Part shown: one piece after another, positions 7,512-17,159 of the stretch
How positions within the stretch are numbered: position 1 is the first letter of the stretch
Layout of the letters: every line of letters begins with the position of its first letter
DNA from: Rhizobium pisi
Lineage (GTDB): Bacteria > Pseudomonadota > Alphaproteobacteria > Rhizobiales > Rhizobiaceae
Reading direction: 5' to 3'
Assembly: GCF_003938655.1 (NCBI RefSeq)
Contig: NZ_RJJT01000021.1
Location: 50,755 to 114,754, forward strand
DNA length: 64,000 bases
Notes under the pieces: model-generated
The model's database searches: none
What the model was told of the DNA's origin: nothing
What the model saw: the letters and a program-made list of their open reading frames with translations, nothing else
Translations under genes and position numbers: made by a program

Positions 7512-10501
7512 GCGGCGTCAACCGTATCGCCGGCAAGGGGCGCCTGACGCCGGCCAAGACTGCGCGCTTCAGCTTCGACGGTCAGGCCTATGCGGCGCTT
7601 GAAGGCGATACCGTCGCCTCGGCGCTGATCGCCCACGGCGTGCATCTCGTCGGTCGGTCGTTCAAATATCACCGCCCGCGCGGCATTCTCTCGGCGGGCG
7701 CCGAGGAGCCGAATGCGCTGATCGACGTCGCCCGCGATGCGGCGCGCAAGCAGCCGAACGTGCGCGCGACGGTGCAGGAAGTTTTCGACGGCATGATCGT
7801 CAAGTCGCAGAACCGCTGGCCCTCGCTCGCCCGCGATGTCGGCGCCATCAACAATCTGATGTCGCCGTTCTTCGCCGCCGGTTTCTACTACAAGACCTTC
7901 ATGTGGCCGCGCGCCGCCTGGAAGCATGTCTACGAACCGCTCATCCGTCGCGCCGCCGGCCTCGGCGTTGCGCCGACCGAAGGCGATCCGGATCATTATG
8001 CGAGCCGCTATGCCCATTGCGACGTGCTGGTGGTCGGCGCTGGCATCGCTGGTCTCTCGGCGGCGCTGGCCGCGGCACAGACCGGCGCCAGGGTGATCCT
8101 CTGCGATGAGCAGGCGGAAGCCGGCGGGGCGCTGCGCTACGATGCCGGCGCGAAAATCGACGGGCAGGAAGGCTTCGCCTGGGCGCAGAAGGCCGTGGCG
8201 CAGTTGAAGGCGATGGACAATGTCGAAGTGCTGCTGCGCACGACCGCCTTCGGCTACTACAACCACAATTTCGTCGGCCTTGCCGAACGCGTCACCGATC
8301 ATCTCGCCAATCCCGCCCATGATCTTCCGCGCGAACGGCTCTGGCAGGTCCGGGCCAAGCGGGTGATCCTCGCCAACGGCGCGATCGAACGGCACATGGT
8401 GTTCCCGAACAACGACCGGCCGGGCATCATGCTGGCCTCGGCGGCGCGGACCTATCTCAACCATTACGGCGTTGCCGTCGGCAAGAACGTCGGCATCTAT
8501 ACGGCGCATGACTCGGCTTACGAGGCGGCTTTCGACCTGAAGCGGGCTGGCGTTTCGATCGCCGCCATCATCGATGTCAGGCAGGCTCCGGGTGCGGCGG
8601 TCCTGGTAGAGGCGCGCGCGCTCGGCATTGATGTCCTCGTCGGCCAGTCGGTCGTCAACACGGCAGGGCGGCTGCGCATCTCATCGATGACGGTGGCGCG
8701 CAACGGCGGCGGTTCGCAGCGCAAGATTGCGGTCGATGCGCTGCTGGTTTCGGCCGGCTGGACGCCGTCCGTCCATCTGTTCTCGCAGTCGCGCGGCAAG
8801 GTGGCATTCGATGCCGAAAGCCAACGCTTCCTGCCCGGAACCTATGCGCAGGACTGCCTCTCGGTCGGCGCCTGCAATGGTACCGACGACCTGCAGCGGA
8901 CGATCGAGGAGTCGCTTGCCGCCGGCGAGTTGATGGCGAAGGCCAGCGGCAAGAGCGGTGGCGAGAAGATCGCCCTCTCGGGTGAGCAGGCCTATGAGTG
9001 GACGGGCGGCATGATCGGCGCTGCCGAAGGCGCCGGGCCGAAGACGAACGCCAAGGCCTTCATCGATTTCCAGCACGACGTCTGTGCCAAGGATATCCGC
9101 CTTGCGGTGCGCGAAGGCATGCATTCGATCGAGCATATCAAGCGCTTCACGACCAACGGCATGGCTTCGGACCAGGGCAAGCTTTCCAACATGCACGGCC
9201 TGGCGATCGCCGCCGAAATGCTGGGTAAGGAAATCCCGCAGGTCGGGCTCACCACCTTCCGCGCGCCCTATACGCCTGTCAGCTACGGCACGCTGGTCGG
9301 CCATTCGCGCGGTGAACTGTTCGATCCGACACGCAAGACGCCGCTGCACGCCTGGGAAGAAGCCCACGGCGCAGTCTTCGAAGATGTCGGCAACTGGAAA
9401 CGCGCCTGGTTCTATCCCCGGGCCGGCGAAACCATGCACCAGGCGGTCGCGCGCGAATGCCGGACGGCACGCGAGTCTGCAGGCATCTTCGACGCTTCGA
9501 CGCTCGGCAAGATCGAGGTGGTGGGGCCGGATGCGGCGAAATTCCTCAACCTCATCTATACGAATGCCTGGGACACGCTGAAGCCCGGCAAGGCCCGTTA
9601 CGGCATCATGACGCGCGAGGACGGCTTCGTTTACGACGACGGTGTCGTCGGACGTCTCGCGGAGGACCGTTTCCACGTGACGACGACGACCGGCGGCGCG
9701 CCGCGAGTTCTCCATCACATGGAGGATTACCTGCAGACGGAATTCCCGGATCTGAAGGTATGGCTGACCTCGGTGACCGAACAATGGGCTGTCATCGCGG
9801 TGCAGGGGCCGAAGGCGCGCGAGATCGTCGCGCCGCTGGTCGAAGGGGTCGACCTTTCGAACGAAGCCTTCCCGCATATGAGCGTTGCCGAGTGCACGGT
9901 CTGCGGCGTGCCGGCGCGACTCTTCCGCGTCTCCTTCACCGGCGAAATCGGTTTCGAAATCAACGTGCCGGCCGACTACGGCCAGTCGGTGCTCGAAGCC
10001 GTCTGGGCCAATGCCGAGCCGCTCGGCGCTTGCGTCTACGGCACAGAGACAATGCACGTCCTTCGCGCCGAGAAGGGCTACATTATCGTCGGCCAGGATA
10101 CTGACGGCACCGTGACCCCCGATGACGCCGGCGTTGCCTGGGCGGTTTCCAAGAAAAAGAAGGATTTCGTCGGCATTCGCGGGCTGCAGCGGCCGGACCT
10201 CGTCAAGGAGGGACGCAAGCAACTTGTCGGTCTCGTCACCAAGGATCCGAAGCTGGTGCTCGAAGAAGGCGCGCAGGTCGTTGCCAATCCGAACGAGCCG
10301 AAACCGATGACCATGCTCGGTCATGTCACCTCGGCCTACTGGTCCGAAAGCTGCGGCAGGTCGATCGCCTTCGCGCTTGTCGCCGGCGGCCGGGCGCGGA
10401 TGGGCGAGACGCTCTACGTGCCGATGCCGGACCGGACGATTCCCGTCGAAGTGACGGATCTGGTGTTCTTTGACAAGGAAGGAGGCCGCATCCATGGCTG
10501 A
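7508..10501 (+). CDS. soxA: Sarcosine oxidase alpha subunit
   Basis: Large subunit of 997 residues, the expected family length. Domain order: an N-terminal ferredoxin-like fold lacking iron-sulfur ligands (about 15-100; SFKYHRPRGI), a dinucleotide-binding domain with VLVVGAGIAGLSAALAAA at about 175-192 and an FAD/NAD-linked reductase-like region, then a C-terminal aminomethyltransferase (GcvT-like) folate-binding domain from about 610 to the end (FYPRAGETMHQAV; GEIGFEINVPA). The C-terminal half should carry the tetrahydrofolate-dependent step yielding methylene-THF. The gene overlaps soxD by 4 nt and soxG by 8 nt, so the three are tightly coupled. Confidence 0.96.
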   Translation: MSGVNRIAGKGRLTPAKTARFSFDGQAYAALEGDTVASALIAHGVHLVGRSFKYHRPRGILSAGAEEPNALIDVARDAARKQPNVRATVQEVFDGMIVKSQNRWPSLARDVGAINNLMSPFFAAGFYYKTFMWPRAAWKHVYEPLIRRAAGLGVAPTEGDPDHYASRYAHCDVLVVGAGIAGLSAALAAAQTGARVILCDEQAEAGGALRYDAGAKIDGQEGFAWAQKAVAQLKAMDNVEVLLRTTAFGYYNHNFVGLAERVTDHLANPAHDLPRERLWQVRAKRVILANGAIERHMVFPNNDRPGIMLASAARTYLNHYGVAVGKNVGIYTAHDSAYEAAFDLKRAGVSIAAIIDVRQAPGAAVLVEARALGIDVLVGQSVVNTAGRLRISSMTVARNGGGSQRKIAVDALLVSAGWTPSVHLFSQSRGKVAFDAESQRFLPGTYAQDCLSVGACNGTDDLQRTIEESLAAGELMAKASGKSGGEKIALSGEQAYEWTGGMIGAAEGAGPKTNAKAFIDFQHDVCAKDIRLAVREGMHSIEHIKRFTTNGMASDQGKLSNMHGLAIAAEMLGKEIPQVGLTTFRAPYTPVSYGTLVGHSRGELFDPTRKTPLHAWEEAHGAVFEDVGNWKRAWFYPRAGETMHQAVARECRTARESAGIFDASTLGKIEVVGPDAAKFLNLIYTNAWDTLKPGKARYGIMTREDGFVYDDGVVGRLAEDRFHVTTTTGGAPRVLHHMEDYLQTEFPDLKVWLTSVTEQWAVIAVQGPKAREIVAPLVEGVDLSNEAFPHMSVAECTVCGVPARLFRVSFTGEIGFEINVPADYGQSVLEAVWANAEPLGACVYGTETMHVLRAEKGYIIVGQDTDGTVTPDDAGVAWAVSKKKKDFVGIRGLQRPDLVKEGRKQLVGLVTKDPKLVLEEGAQVVANPNEPKPMTMLGHVTSAYWSESCGRSIAFALVAGGRARMGETLYVPMPDRTIPVEVTDLVFFDKEGGRIHG

Positions 10502-11042
10502 TGTCGCAATTCGCAAGCCGGTGCTTGACGGCCGTCTCGGCGGTTCCGCAAACGTGCGGCTCACGGTGGCCCCGGTCGCGAGCCGGGTGGCGCTGCGCGC
10601 GCCGGCGGAATCGCTTGCAGCACTTTCCTCCGCTCTCGGCCTGTCCGTGCCGACCGCCCCGAAGACATCGAGCCGGGCCGGTGTCCGATCGGTACTCTGG
10701 ATCGGGCCGGATGAGTGGCTGGTGATCGATGAGGCTGGCGCCGATCTGATGGCGGTATTTGCCGGCGCCGGAGCGCTGCATTCGGCGACCGACGTTTCCC
10801 ATCGCAATGTCGCGATCATCGTCTCGGGACCTGGTGCGGAGAATACGCTTTCGGCCGGTTGCCCGCAGGATCTGTCGCTGTTTTCCTTCCCGGTCGGCGC
10901 CGCATCGCGCACGATCTTCGGCAAGGCGGAGATCGTGCTGTTGCGCACCGAAGAGGACACGTTCCGGGTCGAGTGCTGGCGGTCGTTTTCGGACTTCGTT
11001 TTCGGGCTGTTGGCCGAAGCGGCCGGTGATGCGGGACATTGA
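10494..11042 (+). CDS. soxG: Sarcosine oxidase gamma subunit
   Basis: Gamma subunit, 182 residues from the ATG at 10494, which has AAGGAGG at ideal spacing and overlaps the end of soxA by 8 nt. The sequence has the SoxG/GcvT-like pattern (VLWIGPDEWLVI; ATDVSHRNVAIIVSGP; ECWRSFSDFVFGLL). It packs against the alpha and beta subunits and completes the complex. An in-frame ATG 8 codons upstream lacks support. This is the last gene of the sox operon; folate-cycle partners often seen with sox genes (glyA, purU) are not in the flanks. Confidence 0.93.
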   Translation: MADVAIRKPVLDGRLGGSANVRLTVAPVASRVALRAPAESLAALSSALGLSVPTAPKTSSRAGVRSVLWIGPDEWLVIDEAGADLMAVFAGAGALHSATDVSHRNVAIIVSGPGAENTLSAGCPQDLSLFSFPVGAASRTIFGKAEIVLLRTEEDTFRVECWRSFSDFVFGLLAEAAGDAGH

Positions 11043-11087
11043 GGCCGGGGCAATTCCTGCATAGTCCTCTGTTCAAAGGATGGGCGG

Positions 11088-11486
11088 ATGCTGCACCATG
11101 CTTTCCTCGGTGTTTCCGATATCGAACGGTCGGCGGCATTTTACGACGCCGCCCTTGCCGCGCTCGGGTATGTCAGGGTCTGGGACGACATCAGGCCTGG
11201 GCAAACAGGACAGGCAATTGGCTGCGGCCCTCGGGGCGGCGGCGACAAGCTGGCGATCAAGCATCGTCCTGACGGCCAGCGTCCACCCGGTCCGGGTTTT
11301 CATCTGGCTTTTGCCGCGCCGAGCCGGCAGGCGGTCGATGAGTTTCATGCGGCGGCAATCGCGCATGGCGGCCGTAACAATGGCCGTCCCGGCCTGCGTC
11401 CCGATTACGGCGAACACTACTATGCCGCCTTCGTCGTGGACCCAGATGGGCATGCCCTCGAAGCGGTGATCAATTCGCCAGTATAA
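11088..11486 (+). CDS. VOC (glyoxalase/bleomycin resistance) family protein
   Basis: Single-domain vicinal oxygen chelate protein of 132 residues. It starts with the family pattern MLHHAFLGVSDIERSAAFYD, contains GFHLAFAAPSR and PGLRPDYGEHYYAAFVVDPDG, and ends with HALEAV, where the glutamate is the usual last metal ligand. Such proteins act as metal-dependent lyases, isomerases, dioxygenases or binding proteins; the substrate cannot be told. It lies 45 bp after soxG on the same strand and could be read through from that operon. It converges with the MaoC-like gene with 17 bp between stops. Confidence 0.85.
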   Translation: MLHHAFLGVSDIERSAAFYDAALAALGYVRVWDDIRPGQTGQAIGCGPRGGGDKLAIKHRPDGQRPPGPGFHLAFAAPSRQAVDEFHAAAIAHGGRNNGRPGLRPDYGEHYYAAFVVDPDGHALEAVINSPV

Positions 11487-11503
11487 CAAGAGCGACGTTT
11501 CGC

Positions 11504-11992
11504 TCAGACGTCCTCAGGGCGATCCTTCGGGTCGAACTGGATGATGGTGATCCATTTTGCCGTCAGTGCCGGCTTCTTCTCGTTTTCGATTTCGATGGTC
11601 ACGTCATAGGTGGTCATCAGCATGCCGCCGCCACGAAAGCGCGCCTCGGAGAGCAGGAAGCGGCCGCGGACGCGGGCGCCGCTCTTCACCGGCGTCATGA
11701 AGCGGACGCGATCGAAGCCGTAATTGATGCCCATGGTCTGCTCGCGCACTTTCGGCAGGCAGTTGTAGTTCATCGCCGACAGCAGAGACAGTGTCAGGAA
11801 GCCATGAGCAATGGTGCCGCCGAAGGGGCTCTCGGCCGCCGCGCGCTCGGGATCGACATGAATGAACTGGTGATCGTTGGTTGCTCCCGCAAAGGCGTCG
11901 ATCATCGTCTGATCGACGGTGATCCAATCCGAAAGGCCCGTTTCCATGCCGATCAATCCCCGCACGTCGGAGAGTGAAATTTCCGTGCCCAT
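11504..11992 (-). CDS. MaoC/NodN-like hotdog-fold dehydratase
   Basis: A 162-residue MaoC-type hydratase of the R-specific enoyl-CoA hydratase group, close in character to rhizobial NodN. The catalytic pair is visible in DAFAGATNDHQFIHVDP (Asp and His) followed by GGTIAHGFLTLSLLS. These enzymes hydrate or dehydrate enoyl thioesters; NodN is associated with Nod factor production, but many chromosomal paralogues have no nodulation role. There is no nod box or other nod gene here, so general acyl-CoA metabolism is more likely. It is transcribed in the same direction as the glycogen operon, 91 bp beyond the end of glgX. Confidence 0.85.
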   Translation of the reverse strand: MGTEISLSDVRGLIGMETGLSDWITVDQTMIDAFAGATNDHQFIHVDPERAAAESPFGGTIAHGFLTLSLLSAMNYNCLPKVREQTMGINYGFDRVRFMTPVKSGARVRGRFLLSEARFRGGGMLMTTYDVTIEIENEKKPALTAKWITIIQFDPKDRPEDV

Positions 11993-12083
11993 GCATTCCT
12001 CGTGAGATAAGCGCGCCGCTTCAAAGCCTTATCGTGCATTTATGACGATTGCGACAAGGATTTGCCCAGGCGGACCAAGGGGG

Positions 12084-14063
12084 TCATTTTTCCACGAAAA
12101 AGGCGACTGAGCGTGGCTCGACGGTAACGCCGGCTCCGGCTTTTTTCGTCCCCTCCGGTGCCAGCTGGCGCCAACTCGCCTCGCCGTCCGAGGGAAGCGT
12201 GAAGATCTGGCGGCTGTCCGACCGGTTGAAGAGCACGGCAAGCCTGGTCTGCCTGCCCCGAGAGGAGCGGTCGCCCGTCGCAAGCAGCATGCCGAGGGTC
12301 GAGAGCGACGGTGTCTCCCATTCAGCGACGGTCATCGTTTCGCCGGAGAGCGAAATCCATTCGACGTCGCCATCTCCAGAGAGGAAGCCTGTTTCCGAAA
12401 AGACGGTGAAGCGGCGGCGCAGCTCTGCCACAAAGGCGGTGTGGGCGACGAGGTCCTCGTTTAGCGCCTTCCAGTCCAGCCAGGTGATCTCGTTGTCCTG
12501 GGAATAGGCGTTGTTGTTGCCGCGCTGGCTGCGGCCTCCCTCATCACCCGCCGTCAGCATGATGCTGCCGCGAGTGGCAAAGAGCGTTGATATCAGCGCC
12601 ATCACGTCGTTTATCCGGCGCTTGCGGATTGTCGGGTATAGGGTTTCGCCCTCGACGCCGTTGTTCCAGGAATGGTTCTCGTTGTGGCCGTCGCGATTGT
12701 GCTCGCCGTTGGCGTCATTATGCTTTCCGGCGTAGGAGACGAGGTCGATCAGCGTGAAGCCGTCATGGGCGGCGAGGAAATTGACGCTGCGCGTCCCTTT
12801 GCCGTCGTTGCGGGAGAAGATGTCGGAAGAACCGGCAAGCGCCGTCGCGAGCGAGCCGGTCTTCCATTGGTCGCCGCGCCAATAGCAGCGCAGGTCGTCG
12901 CGAACCCGGTCGTTCCATTCGAGGAAGGGACTGGGGAAATTGCCGAGCTGGTAACCGCCGGGACCGATATCCCAGGGTTCGGCGATCATGATGCGGTCGG
13001 CAAGCACATCGTCCGCCAGGATCGCGGCAAGCGTTCCCCCGTCGCGCTGGAAGCCCGTCGCGGTGCGGCCGAGCACGGGAGCGAGATCGAAGCGAAAACC
13101 GTCGACGCCGGCATTGAGCACGAAGTGGCGCAGGCTGTCGATAACGAGGCGCCGGACCTCCGGATGATCGCAGGCAATCGTATTGCCTGTGCCGGTGTCG
13201 TTGACGAGCTCGCCGGGGCTGTTCTCGGCATGGCGGTAATAGTGCAGGTTATCGAGGCCGCGCAGCGACAGCGTCGCACCGTACCGATCGCTCTCGCCGG
13301 AATGGTTGAAGACGAGGTCGAGAATGACCGCGATGCCTTCGGCGTGGAGAGCCGCGACTGTCTGGCGCAATTCCGCCATGCCGCCCGGAACAAGCCGCGG
13401 GTCGAGCGCCATCAGGCCAACGGGATTGTAGCCCCAGCCGTTGGTGAGGCCGAGCGGCGGCAGGTGGCGTTCGTCGATCCAGGCGGTAATCGGCATCAAT
13501 TCGACGGCATCGACACCGATCCGCTTCAGATGCGCGATGATGGAGGGATGGGCAAGAGCTGCAACCGTGCCGCGCTCGGCTTCCGGAACATCAGGGTGGA
13601 GAATGGTGAACGGCCGCACCGCCACCTCGTAAATAAAGCCGCCCGGTTTGAAGAGCGGCTTGCCGATTGCCGCCGGGGTATCGGTAGTGACGATCGCCTT
13701 CGGCATCAGATCCTGGCTGTCTTCGCCATAGATGCCGAGGCGGGGATCGTAGCGGAACGGCCGGTCGATTTCCTTGGCGTAAGGGTCGAGCAGCAGTTTG
13801 GAGGGATCGAACCAGAGGCCGTTGTCGGGCGCATAGATGCCGTCGGCGCGATAGCCGTAGCGGGCGCCTTGCCTGAGGCCGTCGACGAAAAGGCGATGAA
13901 TGTGATTGCTGTCGCGCGCCATGGGCAGGCGCGCGAATTCCCTGTTGCCGTCATCCTCGAAGAGGCAGAGTTCGATCTGTGCGGCATGATGCGACCACAC
14001 GGCAAATTCGACGCCGGTCTCGAAGACGATTGCGCCGCCTTGCGCCGAATTGTGACCCCGCAT
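12084..14063 (-). CDS. glgX: Glycogen debranching enzyme
   Basis: GH13 isoamylase-type enzyme of 659 residues that hydrolyses alpha-1,6 branches of limit dextrins left by glycogen phosphorylase. An N-terminal CBM48-like domain (about 10-100; FAVWSHHAAQIELCLF) precedes the TIM barrel. Catalytic motifs are ILDLVFNHSGE, DGFRFDLAPVLGR (nucleophile Asp), MIAEPWDIGPGGYQ (acid/base Glu) and FLAAHDGFTLIDLV (transition-state Asp). It is the last gene of the minus-strand glg operon, 12 bp after pgm. The length is close to enterobacterial GlgX. Confidence 0.95.
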   Translation of the reverse strand: MRGHNSAQGGAIVFETGVEFAVWSHHAAQIELCLFEDDGNREFARLPMARDSNHIHRLFVDGLRQGARYGYRADGIYAPDNGLWFDPSKLLLDPYAKEIDRPFRYDPRLGIYGEDSQDLMPKAIVTTDTPAAIGKPLFKPGGFIYEVAVRPFTILHPDVPEAERGTVAALAHPSIIAHLKRIGVDAVELMPITAWIDERHLPPLGLTNGWGYNPVGLMALDPRLVPGGMAELRQTVAALHAEGIAVILDLVFNHSGESDRYGATLSLRGLDNLHYYRHAENSPGELVNDTGTGNTIACDHPEVRRLVIDSLRHFVLNAGVDGFRFDLAPVLGRTATGFQRDGGTLAAILADDVLADRIMIAEPWDIGPGGYQLGNFPSPFLEWNDRVRDDLRCYWRGDQWKTGSLATALAGSSDIFSRNDGKGTRSVNFLAAHDGFTLIDLVSYAGKHNDANGEHNRDGHNENHSWNNGVEGETLYPTIRKRRINDVMALISTLFATRGSIMLTAGDEGGRSQRGNNNAYSQDNEITWLDWKALNEDLVAHTAFVAELRRRFTVFSETGFLSGDGDVEWISLSGETMTVAEWETPSLSTLGMLLATGDRSSRGRQTRLAVLFNRSDSRQIFTLPSDGEASWRQLAPEGTKKAGAGVTVEPRSVAFFVEK

Positions 14064-14075
14064 GTTCCCCCCGGA

Positions 14076-15707
14076 TCAGGTGATCACAGTTGGCTCATCG
14101 CGTCCCGTGCGCTCACGAATGCTGGCAATGCTTTCGGCGGCGGCGATGAGATCGGCGAGCGCTTCCTGCGTTTCTATGTTGTGACGAGTCGAATCCGGCT
14201 CGTAGCGCTCGATATAGACACGCAAGGTTGCGCCAGACGTGCCGGTGCCGGACAGGCGGAAGACGACGCGGGAGCCGCCCTCGAAGAGCACGCGGATGCC
14301 CTGATGCTCGCTCACCGACTTGTCGACCGGATCGTGATAGGCAAAATCGTCGGCCTTCTCGACCTTCAGATTGCCGATGGTCCTGCCGGGCAGGGTAGAA
14401 AGCTGGCTGCGGAGATTGTCCATCAGGCCGTTCGCCGCATCGGTATCGAGACCTTCGTAATCGTGGCGCGAATAATAGTTGCGGCCATAGGTCTGCCAGT
14501 GCTGGGTGACGATGTCGGCGACACTCTCGCCGCGCACGGCAAGGATGTTCAGCCATAGCAGCACGGCCCAGAGACCGTCCTTTTCGCGCACGTGATTGGA
14601 ACCGGTGCCGGAGCTTTCCTCGCCGCAGATCGTCGCCATGCCGGCATCGAGCAGGTTGCCGAAGAACTTCCAGCCGGTCGGCGTCTCGTACATGCCGATG
14701 CCGCGCTTTTCCGCGACGCGGTCGGCAGCGCCTGATGTCGGCATCGAGCGGGCAATGCCAGCGAGGCCGCCGGAATAGCCGGGAACGAGGTTGGCATTGG
14801 CGGCAAGGATCGCGAGGCTGTCGGAAGGCGTCACGAAGATGTCGCGGCCGATGATCAGGTTGCGGTCGCCGTCGCCGTCAGAGGCGGCGCCGAAATCGGG
14901 CGCGTCGTCGCCCATCATCTCATCGAAGAGTTCCTTGCAGTGAACCGGGTTCGGATCGGGATGATGGCCGCCGAAATCCGGCAGCGGCATGAAGTTGCGC
15001 ACCGAGCCCGAGGGAGCGCCGAGGCGATTTTCGAAGATTTCCTTCGCGTAAGGGCCGGTGACGGCGCTCATCCCATCGAAGGCGATGCGGAAGCCGAGGC
15101 TGATCAGATTGCGGATGGCGCCGAAATCAAACAGCTCTTCCATCAGCGCGGCATAGTCCTCGACCGGGTCGATAACCGACAGGATCATGCCGCCGGGAAG
15201 TTCGTCCTTGCCGATGCGGTCGAGATTGACGTCGGCGAAATCGGCGATCTTGTAGCTGTCGATCGTCTTGGAGCGTGCATAGATAGCGTCGGTGATCTTT
15301 TCCGGCGCCGGGCCGCCATTGTTGATGTTGTATTTGATGCCGAAATCTTCGGTCGGGCCGCCGGGATTGTGGCTGGCCGAGAGAATGATGCCGCCGAAGG
15401 CCTTGTACTTGCGGATGATGTGGGAAGCGGCCGGCGTCGACAGGATGCCGCCCTTGCCGACCATGACCTTGCCGAAGCCGTTGGCGGCGGCCATCTTGAC
15501 CGCCTTCTGGATGACTTCGCGATTGTAGTAGCGTCCGTCGCCGCCGATGACGAGGCACTTGCCCTGATAGCCTTCCAGCGAATCGAAGATCGACTGGATG
15601 AAGTTCTCCGCATAGTTCGGCTGCTGGAAGACCGGAACCTTCTTGCGCAGACCCGATGTGCCGGGTTTCTGGTCCAGATAGGGCGTGGTGGGTACGGACT
15701 TGTTCAT
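14076..15707 (-). CDS. pgm: Phosphoglucomutase (alpha-D-glucose phosphate-specific)
   Basis: Interconverts glucose-1-phosphate and glucose-6-phosphate, linking glycolysis and the ADP-glucose pathway. The 543-residue product has the phosphoserine loop ILSASHNPGGPTEDFG, the Mg-binding loop AASDGDGDRNLI, the sugar-binding loop GEESSGTGSNHVREKDG and the C-terminal phosphate-binding RLSGTGTSGATLRVY. It lies between glgA (6-bp gap) and glgX (12-bp gap). In Agrobacterium and Rhizobium, pgm is known to sit in the glycogen operon and also to feed surface polysaccharide synthesis. Confidence 0.96.
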   Translation of the reverse strand: MNKSVPTTPYLDQKPGTSGLRKKVPVFQQPNYAENFIQSIFDSLEGYQGKCLVIGGDGRYYNREVIQKAVKMAAANGFGKVMVGKGGILSTPAASHIIRKYKAFGGIILSASHNPGGPTEDFGIKYNINNGGPAPEKITDAIYARSKTIDSYKIADFADVNLDRIGKDELPGGMILSVIDPVEDYAALMEELFDFGAIRNLISLGFRIAFDGMSAVTGPYAKEIFENRLGAPSGSVRNFMPLPDFGGHHPDPNPVHCKELFDEMMGDDAPDFGAASDGDGDRNLIIGRDIFVTPSDSLAILAANANLVPGYSGGLAGIARSMPTSGAADRVAEKRGIGMYETPTGWKFFGNLLDAGMATICGEESSGTGSNHVREKDGLWAVLLWLNILAVRGESVADIVTQHWQTYGRNYYSRHDYEGLDTDAANGLMDNLRSQLSTLPGRTIGNLKVEKADDFAYHDPVDKSVSEHQGIRVLFEGGSRVVFRLSGTGTSGATLRVYIERYEPDSTRHNIETQEALADLIAAAESIASIRERTGRDEPTVIT

Positions 15708-15713
15708 TTTAGG

Positions 15714-17156
15714 TCACATGCCTTTCGAGACGAGGCTTGAATAGAGGGCAGCGTAGCGTTCGGCGCTCTTCTCCCAGGAGACATCCGATTTCATGCCTTG
15801 CTTTTGCAATTGGGTCCAGAGTTTTCGATCCGCATAAAGATGCATCGCACGGCGGATTGCCTGTAGCATGCCCGTTTCGGTTATGGGCGCAAATTGTATG
15901 CCCGTTGCCACTTTCGCCGCAAGTGCGGCATGATTGGCGTCGATGACAGTGTCGTTGAGCCCGCCGGTGCGGGCGACGATCGGCACGCAGCCGTAACGCA
16001 GGCCATAAAGCTGGGTGAGGCCGCAGGGTTCGAAGCGCGAGGGAATGATGATCGCGTCGCAGCCGGCCTGCATCAGATGCGACATCGGCTCGTTATAGCC
16101 GATCGAGACGCCGATGCGGCCGGGATGGCGGGTGGCGGAGGCCAGCAGGGCGCCTTCAAGGGCCGCTTCGCCGGAGCCGAGCACGACGAGCTTGCCGCCC
16201 ATGGCGACGATCTCGTCGGCGACGTTGGCGACAAGATCCATGCCCTTTTGCCAGGTGAGGCGGCTGATGACGCAGAAGATCGGGGCATCGTCATTGTCGA
16301 GGTGGAAGAATTCGGCGATCGACCGACGGTTCTCCTCGCGGTTCTTCAGCGTCGTCGGACCATAATGGGTGTGGACGACAGGATCGGTCGCCGGATTCCA
16401 GATATCGGTATCGATGCCGTTGACGATGCCGGAAAGATGGTCGATGCGGCTGGCGATGACGCCTTCGAGCCCCATGCCGAATTCGGGCGTCAGGATTTCA
16501 TCGGCATAGGAGGGGCTGACTGTCGTGACCGCATGGGCGGTCTGGAGGCCGCCCTTGAGGAAGCCGACAGTGCCGTAATATTCGATGCCGTTGACGGCGA
16601 AGGCATGGGCGGGCAGACGCAGTCCGGGAAAGATCTCGGGACCGAACTGGCCCTGGAAGGCGATGTTATGGATGGTCAGCACACTCGGCAGTTCTGGGGT
16701 CGGATGGTAGCGCATGTAGACCGATGTCAGCGCTGCCTGCCAGTCATGGGTGTGGATCAGATCCGGCTGCCAGCCGGGCAACAGGCCGGCGGCGATCTCG
16801 GAGGCGGCGAGCGACAAAGCCGCGAAACGGCGCCAGTTATCGGGAAAATCCTTGCCGAGCGGATCGAGATAGGGTCCGCCAGGTCTGTCGTAATAGGCGG
16901 GCGCATCGAGGACGAGCAGATCGAGGCCCTCATGCTGGACCTCAAGCACGGTCGCGTGCTCACCGAGCAGATCGGGGAATTCGAGTCTCGCGACGGGATC
17001 GCGAATGACCTTCATGACGGCAGGATAGCCGGGCAGAAGGGTCTTGGTCTCGACCCCGAAGGCTTTCAGAGCAATGGGCAGGGCGCCGGACACATCGGCC
17101 AGACCCCCTGTCTTGATCAAAGGGAAGACTTCGGATGAAACCGAAAGAACTTTCAT
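15714..17156 (-). CDS. glgA: Glycogen synthase (ADP-glucose dependent)
   Basis: GT5 glycosyltransferase of 480 residues, the bacterial family length, adding glucose from ADP-glucose to the non-reducing ends of glycogen. The N-terminal KTGGLADVSGALP motif (Lys15) is the ADP-glucose binding signature, HDWQAAL lies in the N-terminal Rossmann domain, and IIPSRFEPCGLTQLYGLRYG is the C-terminal nucleotide-sugar contact with the conserved Glu. Start follows glgC by 3 bp, and pgm begins 6 bp after its stop, so the three are translated from one message. Confidence 0.97.
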   Translation of the reverse strand: MKVLSVSSEVFPLIKTGGLADVSGALPIALKAFGVETKTLLPGYPAVMKVIRDPVARLEFPDLLGEHATVLEVQHEGLDLLVLDAPAYYDRPGGPYLDPLGKDFPDNWRRFAALSLAASEIAAGLLPGWQPDLIHTHDWQAALTSVYMRYHPTPELPSVLTIHNIAFQGQFGPEIFPGLRLPAHAFAVNGIEYYGTVGFLKGGLQTAHAVTTVSPSYADEILTPEFGMGLEGVIASRIDHLSGIVNGIDTDIWNPATDPVVHTHYGPTTLKNREENRRSIAEFFHLDNDDAPIFCVISRLTWQKGMDLVANVADEIVAMGGKLVVLGSGEAALEGALLASATRHPGRIGVSIGYNEPMSHLMQAGCDAIIIPSRFEPCGLTQLYGLRYGCVPIVARTGGLNDTVIDANHAALAAKVATGIQFAPITETGMLQAIRRAMHLYADRKLWTQLQKQGMKSDVSWEKSAERYAALYSSLVSKGM

Positions 17157-17159
17157 AAA

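Noticed and set aside
8681..11062. A 793-codon minus-strand frame opposite soxA and soxG
   Set aside because: Antisense shadow of strongly supported sox genes with no family similarity.
11490..11506. GAGCG/CGCTC hairpin between the VOC and MaoC-like genes
   Set aside because: A 5-bp stem without a T-run is too weak to call a terminator.
11504..11992. Nodulation gene (nodN)
   Set aside because: The protein is NodN-like, but no nod box or nod gene is nearby and chromosomal MaoC paralogues are common.
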